The position numbers and the translations under genes are program-made. The notes under the pieces were generated by a model. It worked only from the letters and a program-made list of their open reading frames with translations. It was not told where the DNA came from and did no database searches. Of a stretch of 64,000 nt of DNA, positions 58,001 through 64,000 are shown one piece after another. Position 1 is the first letter of the stretch, and every line of letters begins with the position of its first letter. Origin of the DNA: Pelomonas sp. Root1444 (GTDB taxonomy: Bacteria > Pseudomonadota > Gammaproteobacteria > Burkholderiales > Burkholderiaceae_C). The stretch covers positions 503,306 through 567,305 of the forward strand of contig NZ_LMFP01000003.1 in NCBI RefSeq assembly GCF_001426885.1, in the 5' to 3' direction.

Positions 58001-60321
58001 CAGAATGCAGTCCCGATCTGGAATTGGAATTTCTCGATTCTATCCGTGCGTTCTTTGCGGATAGGTTTGCCGTAGCTGAGGCGCAGCGGGCCCATCGGCG
58101 AGATCCAGGACAGGCCCAGACCGACCGACGCACGCACGCTGTCGAGCTTGAGTTTCTCGTGCGAACCCCAGACGTTGCCGGCGTCGCCAAACAGGAAGAT
58201 GCGGAAGCTCTTGTCGTTGCCGCTGCCGGGCACCGGCAGGTAGAGCTCGGCATTGAGGTTGAAGCGGCGGTTGCCGCCGCTGTAGGAGCCGGTGTTGTCG
58301 ACCGGGCCCAGCGAGCCGGCCTCGAACACCCGCACCGAACCCAGGCCACCGCCGTAGAAGTTCTTGAAGATGGGATAGGGCTTGCTGCCCAGGCCCTCGC
58401 CCCAGCCGAGTTCGCTGTTCAGGCCCAGCGTGATCTTGTTGGTGATCTCGAAGTACTGCTGGTACTGCAGGTTCAGGCGCGCGAACTGCGCGTCGCCGAC
58501 CGGGCTGAGTTCGAAGTTGACGCGCTGGTAGCGGCCCTTCATCGGGGAGATGACGCTGTCGCGGCTGTCGCGCTGCCAGCCGATGGTCAGCGGCACGGAG
58601 TTGCTGCGCTGGCCGAACTGGTTGACGAAGAGCAGGTAGCTGTTGGGCAGGCCCTTGGACGTCGTGATGTCGGTCTGCTCGTAGCCGATGCCGAAGAAGA
58701 CGGTGTCGACCTCGGAGAACGGCACGCCGAAGCGGATCGCGCCGCCCTTGGTGACGTACTGGTACTCCTCGCCCAGCGTGTTGATCGGGCGGGTCGTCCG
58801 GTAGAACAGGTCGATGGCGCGCGACACGCCGTCGACCGTGAAATACGGGTCGACGGTGCTGATCTGCAGCTGGCGGCCGGTGCGGGCCGTGGCCACGTCG
58901 ATGCCCAGGTAGTTGCCCGAGCCGAAGACGTTGTCCTGCCGGATGGAGCCGGTGAAGGACAGCTTGGTCTGGCTGGAGTAGCCGGCGCCGACGGTGATGG
59001 CGCCGGTGGGGCGCTCGACGACGGTGAGGATGACGTCGACCTGGTCCTGGGCGCCCGGCACCTCCTGCGTGTCGATGCTGACTTCCTTGTCCTTGAAGTA
59101 GCCCAGGCGTTCAACGCGGTCGCGCGAGGCCTTGATCTTCTGGCCGTCGTACCACGCCGCCTCGAACTGGCGGAACTCGCGGCGGATGACCTCGTCGCGG
59201 GTGCGCGAGTTGCCGGAGATGATGACCTTGCGCACGTAGACGCGGCGCTGCGGCTCGGCCACGAAGGTGACGACCACCTGGCCGGTGGCGCGGTCGATGT
59301 CGGGCCGGCTGTCGACGCGGGCGAAAGCGTAGCCATAGGTGCCGAACAGGTCACTGAAGGCACGCGTCGTCTGCGCCACCGCTTCGCCCTGGTAGGCCTG
59401 GCCGGGCTTGAGGTAGACGAGGTGCTTGAAGTCCTCCTCGCGGCCGAGGAAGTCGCCTTCGAGCTTCACGCCGGTGACGGTGTAGGGCTGGCCCTCGCTG
59501 ACCGTGATGGCGATGCTGATGCTCTGCTTGTCCGGCGAGATCGTCACCTGCGTGGAGGTGACGTTGAACTCCAGGTAGCCACGGTTCAGGTAGTAGCTGC
59601 GGATGGTCTCCAGGTCCGCGTTCAGCTTGGCGCGCGAGTAGCGGTCGGTCTTGGTGTACCAGGTCAGCCAGCCGCTGCTCGTCTGTTCGAGCAGGCCCAG
59701 CAGCGTGCTCTCGGAGAACACCTTGGTGCCGAGGATGCGGATCTCGGCGATCTTGGCCGGCTCGCCCTCGGTCACGTTGAAGCTGACGTTGACGCGGTTG
59801 CGCTCGATCGGCGTGATGGTCGTCGTGACCTCGGCGCCGTACAGGCTGCGGGTCAGGTACTGGCGCTTGAGTTCCTGCTCGGCGCGGTCGGCCAGCGCCT
59901 TGTCGAAGGGCTTGCCCTCGCCGATGCCGACGTCCTTCAGCGACTTGGTCAGGGCCTCGTTGTCGAACTCCTTCAAGCCGACGAAGTTGACGTTGGCGAT
60001 GATGGGACGCTCGTCGATGATGACGACGACCGCGTCGCCCTCGATGCTGATGCGCACGTCCTTGAAGAGGCCTGTGGCGAACAGCGCGCGCAGTGCGGCG
60101 GCGCCCTTTTCATCGTTGTAGGTGTCGCCGATGCGAAAGGGCAGCGACGCGAACACGGTGCCGGGGTCGGTCCGCTGCAGGCCTTCGACGCGGATGTCCC
60201 GGAGCACGAAGGGATCGGCCGCCCAGGCCAGCCCCGACTGGAACATCCCCGTGACAGCCAGAGCCAGCAAGCCGAGGCGGAAGGGGCGACGCTTCGCTCC
60301 CGAACTGAAAGAAAAGGACAT
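58000..60321 (-). CDS. bamA: Outer membrane assembly factor BamA
   Basis: This 773-residue protein has a signal peptide (ending AWAA/D near residue 35), five POTRA domains (the first FVLRDIRVEGLQRTDPGTVF) and the 16-strand barrel ending in a C-terminal Phe (FQFQIGTAF). The lid motif VRA/VRG-type LGSVRVFEAGSLGPVD is present. It folds proteins into the outer membrane. The ATG at 60321 gives the signal peptide; earlier in-frame codons overlap rseP. Confidence 0.98.
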   Translation of the reverse strand: MSFSFSSGAKRRPFRLGLLALAVTGMFQSGLAWAADPFVLRDIRVEGLQRTDPGTVFASLPFRIGDTYNDEKGAAALRALFATGLFKDVRISIEGDAVVVIIDERPIIANVNFVGLKEFDNEALTKSLKDVGIGEGKPFDKALADRAEQELKRQYLTRSLYGAEVTTTITPIERNRVNVSFNVTEGEPAKIAEIRILGTKVFSESTLLGLLEQTSSGWLTWYTKTDRYSRAKLNADLETIRSYYLNRGYLEFNVTSTQVTISPDKQSISIAITVSEGQPYTVTGVKLEGDFLGREEDFKHLVYLKPGQAYQGEAVAQTTRAFSDLFGTYGYAFARVDSRPDIDRATGQVVVTFVAEPQRRVYVRKVIISGNSRTRDEVIRREFRQFEAAWYDGQKIKASRDRVERLGYFKDKEVSIDTQEVPGAQDQVDVILTVVERPTGAITVGAGYSSQTKLSFTGSIRQDNVFGSGNYLGIDVATARTGRQLQISTVDPYFTVDGVSRAIDLFYRTTRPINTLGEEYQYVTKGGAIRFGVPFSEVDTVFFGIGYEQTDITTSKGLPNSYLLFVNQFGQRSNSVPLTIGWQRDSRDSVISPMKGRYQRVNFELSPVGDAQFARLNLQYQQYFEITNKITLGLNSELGWGEGLGSKPYPIFKNFYGGGLGSVRVFEAGSLGPVDNTGSYSGGNRRFNLNAELYLPVPGSGNDKSFRIFLFGDAGNVWGSHEKLKLDSVRASVGLGLSWISPMGPLRLSYGKPIRKERTDRIEKFQFQIGTAF

Positions 60322-60335
60322 GGGGACCGGGGGGT

Positions 60336-61697
60336 TCAGTGCCAACCCGCGAGGCGGGAGACGTCGTTGGAAAGGGCCAAGGCCATCATCAGCATCAGGA
60401 TCAGCGCACCAGCGCGCTGCAGTTGCCGTTGCCACCATTCGGAGACGGGGCGGCCACTCAAACCCTCGAAAAGATGATACATGAGGTGCCCGCCATCGAG
60501 CATGGGCAGCGGCAGCAGGTTCAGCACCGCGAGGCTGAGGGAGATCTTGGCGAGGAAATCGAGATAGGGCGAGAGCCCGGCGCGCGCCGACTGGCCCGCG
60601 TAATCGGCGATGGTCAACGGGCCGCTGAGGTTCTTGGGCGAGGCCTGGCCGGTCACGATCTTGCCCATCAGGCGCACCGTCGTGACCGCCATGTCCCAGC
60701 TTTGCTCGACGCCGCGCCACAGGCCGTCGACGACGCCATGGCTGACGAAGACGCGCTCGGGTGGCGAGCCGACGCTGACCTGCAGCCGCGCGATGCGCTG
60801 GCCGCCCTCCTCGACGATGCGGGGCGTCGCATTCAACTCCACCGTCTGGCCGGCCCGCTCGACGCGCCAGACCATGGCGCGCGGCTGCTCGCCGTCACGG
60901 GCGCGGCGGATGGCGTCGCGCAGGAAGCCGGCATCGGGCACGGTCTGGCCGTCGATGCTCAGCACGCGGTCCCCGGCCATCACGCCGGCGGCCGCAGCGG
61001 CGCCGGCCGGGGTGACGTCGCGGATCAACGGCTCGGCCAGCGGCGCGAGGCCGATCTCGTTGAGCATCTGCACGTCGGGCGCACGCCCGGCAAGGCGCTC
61101 GGTCTCCAGCCGCAAGCTGCGGCGAGCGTGGCCCTGGGCGTCGCTGACGGACAGGTGCAGCGACTCGCCAAGCGCCTGGGCGCGCGCGATGGCACCCTGC
61201 AGGTCGGGCAGTGATTCGACGTCCTGCCACTGCTGGCCGTCGGACGAGACCGCCTTCACCCAGTCGCCCGCACGCACGCCGGCGCGTTCGGCGAGCGACC
61301 CGGCCGGCGGCGTGCCCAGCACGGCCTTGGGCACCTCGCTGCCCAGCCAGGCCACCATGGCGAACAGCAGCACCGCCAGCACCCAATTGGCCGCGGGGCC
61401 GGCCGCGACGATGGCAGCACGCTGGCGCAGCGGACGCTGGTTGAAGGCCTGCTCGCGCTCATGCGGCGCAACGACACCGTCGCGCTCGTCCAGCATGCGC
61501 ACATAGCCGCCGAGCGGCAGCGCGCTGAGCGTGAACTCGGTGCCGTCGCGGCCGACGCGGCGCCAGATCACGCGGCCGAAACCGATGGAGAAGCGCAGCA
61601 CCTTGACGCCGCAGGCGCGCGCGACGCGATAGTGGCCCCATTCATGGACCGCGATCAGCAGGGCCAGCGCGACGAGGAAGGCGACGAGGGTGGTCAC
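60336..61697 (-). CDS. rseP: RIP site-2 zinc metalloprotease RseP
   Basis: This 453-residue protein has HExxH at 18-22 (AVHEWGHY) in the first membrane helix, two PDZ domains in the middle, and the second metal motif NLLPLPMLDGGHLMY near the C-terminus. It cleaves anti-sigma factors such as RseA and leftover signal peptides. The start is a GTG overlapping the dxr stop. Confidence 0.97.
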   Translation of the reverse strand: MTTLVAFLVALALLIAVHEWGHYRVARACGVKVLRFSIGFGRVIWRRVGRDGTEFTLSALPLGGYVRMLDERDGVVAPHEREQAFNQRPLRQRAAIVAAGPAANWVLAVLLFAMVAWLGSEVPKAVLGTPPAGSLAERAGVRAGDWVKAVSSDGQQWQDVESLPDLQGAIARAQALGESLHLSVSDAQGHARRSLRLETERLAGRAPDVQMLNEIGLAPLAEPLIRDVTPAGAAAAAGVMAGDRVLSIDGQTVPDAGFLRDAIRRARDGEQPRAMVWRVERAGQTVELNATPRIVEEGGQRIARLQVSVGSPPERVFVSHGVVDGLWRGVEQSWDMAVTTVRLMGKIVTGQASPKNLSGPLTIADYAGQSARAGLSPYLDFLAKISLSLAVLNLLPLPMLDGGHLMYHLFEGLSGRPVSEWWQRQLQRAGALILMLMMALALSNDVSRLAGWH

Positions 61698-62872
61698 GGC
61701 AGTTGGCGGGCCAGTTCACGGGCATGCACGCGCACGCGGGCGTCGAGGTCGAGCAGCGCCTCGATGCTGGCGCAGTCGCCGGGCTGAACGTCGGCCAGGC
61801 ATTGCGAGTTGACCGCGTGGATGCGATCGAAGCGCAGCCGGCCGTTCAGGAAGGCGTCGACTGCGATCTCGTTGGCGGCGTTCAGCACGGTCGTGCTGCC
61901 CTCCGCGCCGCGCAGCGCCTGCCAGGACAGGTGCAGCCCGGGGAAGCGCGCGGCGTCCGCCTCCTCGAAGCTCAGGCTGGGCGTCGCCAGCAGGTCCAGC
62001 CGGCTGGCACCCGAGGTGATGCGCTCGGGGAAGGACAGGCCGTAGGCGATGGGCACGCGCATGTCGGGCGTGCCCAGCTGTGCCAGCACCGACTGGTCGC
62101 AGCAGACCACCATCGAATGGATGATGCTCTGCGGGTGGATCAGCACCTTGATCTGCTCCGGCGCGAGGTTGAACAGCCAGCGCGCCTCGATGACCTCGAG
62201 CGCCTTGTTCATCATGGTCGCCGAGTCGACCGAGATCTTGCGGCCCATCACCCAGTTCGGATGGGCGCAAGCCTGGTCCGGCGTCACGTCGGCGAGCGTC
62301 TTGGGGTCGCGGCTGCGGAAGGGGCCGCCCGACGCCGTCAGCACGATGTGATCGATGCGCTGCTGCCAGGTCGTGCGGTCCTCGGGCAGGCACTGGAAGA
62401 TGGCCGAGTGCTCGCTGTCGATGGGCAGCAGCGTGGCGCCGCCCTGCTCCACCGCGTGCATGAACAAGGCGCCGCCGACGACGATGGCCTCCTTGTTGGC
62501 CAGCAGCAGGCGCTTGCCGGCGCGCGCCGCCGCGATGGCGGGCGCCAGGCCGGCGGCGCCGACGATGGACGCCATGACGGTGTCGACATCCGGGTGGGCG
62601 GCGATGTCGGCCAGCGCCGGGGCGCCGTCCAGCACCTCGGTGCGGCTGCCGGCCTCGCGCAGGCGTTCGCGCAGGCGGGCGGCGGCGGCGCGCTCGGGCA
62701 TGACGGCAAAGCGCGGCTGCCAGGCCAGGCACTGCGCCAGCAGCTCGTCGACGCGGCTCATGGCGCTCAACGCGACGACCTCGTAGCGCTCGGGGTGGCG
62801 CGCAATGACGTCCAGCGTGTTGACGCCGATGGAGCCGGTGGAGCCGAGGACGCAGACGCGTTGGCGATTCAT
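61694..62872 (-). CDS. dxr: 1-deoxy-D-xylulose-5-phosphate reductoisomerase
   Basis: This 392-residue protein has the NADPH site LGSTGSIGVNTL (9-20), LLLANKEAIVVGG, IDSEHSAIFQCLP and ASGGPFRSR, the DXR hallmarks. It makes MEP in isoprenoid synthesis, feeding undecaprenyl phosphate and thus the neighbouring uppS step. Eight bases after cdsA. Confidence 0.98.
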   Translation of the reverse strand: MNRQRVCVLGSTGSIGVNTLDVIARHPERYEVVALSAMSRVDELLAQCLAWQPRFAVMPERAAAARLRERLREAGSRTEVLDGAPALADIAAHPDVDTVMASIVGAAGLAPAIAAARAGKRLLLANKEAIVVGGALFMHAVEQGGATLLPIDSEHSAIFQCLPEDRTTWQQRIDHIVLTASGGPFRSRDPKTLADVTPDQACAHPNWVMGRKISVDSATMMNKALEVIEARWLFNLAPEQIKVLIHPQSIIHSMVVCCDQSVLAQLGTPDMRVPIAYGLSFPERITSGASRLDLLATPSLSFEEADAARFPGLHLSWQALRGAEGSTTVLNAANEIAVDAFLNGRLRFDRIHAVNSQCLADVQPGDCASIEALLDLDARVRVHARELARQLP

Positions 62873-62880
62873 GGGGGCCT

Positions 62881-63717
62881 CTACAGACTGATCAACGCGA
62901 GCGCCAACGGGAACACCGGCAGCAGCGCGTCGATGCGGTCCAGCACGCCGCCATGGCCAGGCAGCAGGTTGCTGCTGTCCTTGGCACCGGTGGCGCGCTT
63001 GACGAGGGACTCGAACAGGTCGCCCACGACACTCATCGCGGCGAGGAAGACCAGCGCGAGCAGCGAGACGATGCCGTGTCGTTGCACCAGCAAGGTGTAG
63101 AGGCTGGGCGAGTCGACGCCGACGCGCACGTCGATGACATGCACCCACAGGAAGCCCAGCAGGATGACGCCGACGAGGCCGCTCCAGACGCCTTCCCAGC
63201 TCTTGCCCGGGCTGATGGCCGGCGCGAGCTTGCGCTTGCCGAAGGCGCGGCCACCGAAGTAGGCCGCGATGTCGGCCGCCCAGACCAGGCAGAACACCGA
63301 CAGGATGAAGTTGATGCCATGTACCTTGGCCTGAACGATGGCCAGCCAGGCGCCCCACAGCAGCAGCGCGCCCAGCGCCAGGCGGCCGCCGCGCGCGATG
63401 CGCGGCCAGCCTGTCGGACCGGCGCGCAAGGCGTAGGCCCCGCCCAGCACCCAGACGCCGGTCGCCAGCCACCAGACCCAGGGCGGCGGGGCATTCAGGC
63501 CGCCGATCAGCAGCGTCCACACGCAGACCAGCGCCAGCGCCACGCCGGCCGCGATCGCGCCCGTGCCGGGCAAGCCATTGAGCCGCGCCCATTCCCAGCC
63601 CGCCGCGCCGATCATCAGCACGCTGACCCAGGCAAACGGCCAAGGCGAGGCCTGGAACAGCACCGGCAGCAGGATGGCCAGCAGCACGACGGCGGTGATG
63701 ACGCGGGTCTTGAGCAT
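62881..63717 (-). CDS. cdsA: Phosphatidate cytidylyltransferase
   Basis: This 278-residue protein has about eight membrane helices and the CDP-DG synthase signature (SVVGDLFESLVKRATGAKDS then PGHGGVLDRIDALL). It makes CDP-diacylglycerol for phospholipids. Follows uppS after 14 bases. Confidence 0.97.
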   Translation of the reverse strand: MLKTRVITAVVLLAILLPVLFQASPWPFAWVSVLMIGAAGWEWARLNGLPGTGAIAAGVALALVCVWTLLIGGLNAPPPWVWWLATGVWVLGGAYALRAGPTGWPRIARGGRLALGALLLWGAWLAIVQAKVHGINFILSVFCLVWAADIAAYFGGRAFGKRKLAPAISPGKSWEGVWSGLVGVILLGFLWVHVIDVRVGVDSPSLYTLLVQRHGIVSLLALVFLAAMSVVGDLFESLVKRATGAKDSSNLLPGHGGVLDRIDALLPVFPLALALISL

Positions 63718-63731
63718 GGGGGTCTCCGACC

Positions 63732-64000
63732 TCAGGCGGTGGCGGGCGCTTCCTTGACACCGCCGAAGCGGCGGTCGCGCTCGTGGAAGGCGGCAATGGC
63801 CGCATCCAGTTCGCGCTCGCCGAACTCCGGCCACAGGCAGTCCGAGAACACGAACTCGGTATACGCCGCCTGCCAGAGCAGGAAGTTGCTGATACGCACT
63901 TCGCCGCCGGTGCGGATGAAGAGGTCGGGGTCGGGCGCATAGCTCATGGCCATGAACTCCGAAAGCCTGGCTTCGGTCAGTTCATGCGCCGGCACGCCGG
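63732..64000 (-). CDS. uppS: Undecaprenyl diphosphate synthase (C-terminal part)
   Basis: Only the last 89 residues are in the window; the start is to the right of base 64000. They include the signature [20 protein letters not shown] and [14 protein letters not shown] of cis-prenyltransferases. The enzyme makes the lipid carrier for peptidoglycan and O-antigen. First gene seen of the uppS-to-rnhB envelope cluster. Confidence 0.96.
   Translation of the reverse strand, partial: GVPAHELTEARLSEFMAMSYAPDPDLFIRTGGEVRISNFLLWQAAYTEFVFSDCLWPEFGERELDAAIAAFHERDRRFGGVKEAPATA

Overview
The window is high-GC, gene-dense DNA from a beta-proteobacterium of the order Burkholderiales. The gene content and the chromosomal linkages (rpsF-priB-rpsR-rplI-dnaB, hemH-hslR-grpE-dnaK-dnaJ, uppS-cdsA-dxr-rseP-bamA-skp-lpxD-fabZ-lpxA-lpxB-rnhB) fit the Roseateles/Rubrivivax/Leptothrix group best. 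That genus-level placement is inference from gene order and protein style. I see no rRNA, tRNA, insertion sequence, prophage or CRISPR array, and nearly everything is core chromosome.

Layout. 1-6.4 kb: the start of a kinase-fold protein with degenerate catalytic motifs, hrpA, divergent argA, and yggX followed by a decayed copy of its own 3' end. 6.5-15 kb: an H-NS protein, a large membrane GGDEF-EAL protein, dnaG and rpoD. 15-21.7 kb: a class III cyclase-FHA protein, hemH, hslR, then grpE-dnaK-dnaJ with a good sigma-32 promoter. 21.9-25.3 kb: a response regulator with a TPR-like region and a lipid A phosphoethanolamine transferase-like enzyme. 25.5-28.5 kb: a small accessory block of four unrecognised or poorly recognised genes (HTH regulator, Trp-rich 370-residue protein, lipoprotein, 189-residue protein). 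28.5-33 kb: a radical-SAM protein of the PA0069/SplB-like family whose start abuts a perfect LexA-type box, then dnaB and the rpsF-priB-rpsR-rplI operon. 33-44.2 kb: a sodium:solute symporter, ppsA with divergent ppsR, an EamA transporter, glgC-glgA, an exported HExxH protein and an AraC regulator. 44.3-52.5 kb: a complete heme-uptake operon (hemP, receptor, hmuS, hmuT, hmuU, hmuV, tonB, DUF2325 protein) reading leftward from a promoter with an embedded Fur box. 52.6-64 kb: a tightly overlapping leftward cluster for envelope biogenesis (uppS, cdsA, dxr, rseP, bamA, skp, lpxD, fabZ, lpxA, lpxB) ending in rnhB and a SpoU methyltransferase.

How the parts work together. dnaG, rpoD, rpsF and priB link replication, transcription and translation as in the classical macromolecular synthesis operons. 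The chaperone cluster is under heat-shock control. The heme genes pair uptake (hemP to tonB) with the last step of heme synthesis (hemH, 31 kb away). Both hemH and hmuT carry the same roughly 85-base upstream element, ending 19 bases before the start codon, with a hairpin whose sequence differs but whose pairing is kept.

Most promising unexplained signals: the LexA box on the PA0069-family radical-SAM gene, which suggests a role in DNA-damage response; the shared hemH/hmuT leader element; the four-gene block at 25.5-28.5 kb; perfect DnaA boxes in front of both dnaK and dnaB; and a LacI-type palindrome in front of glgC.
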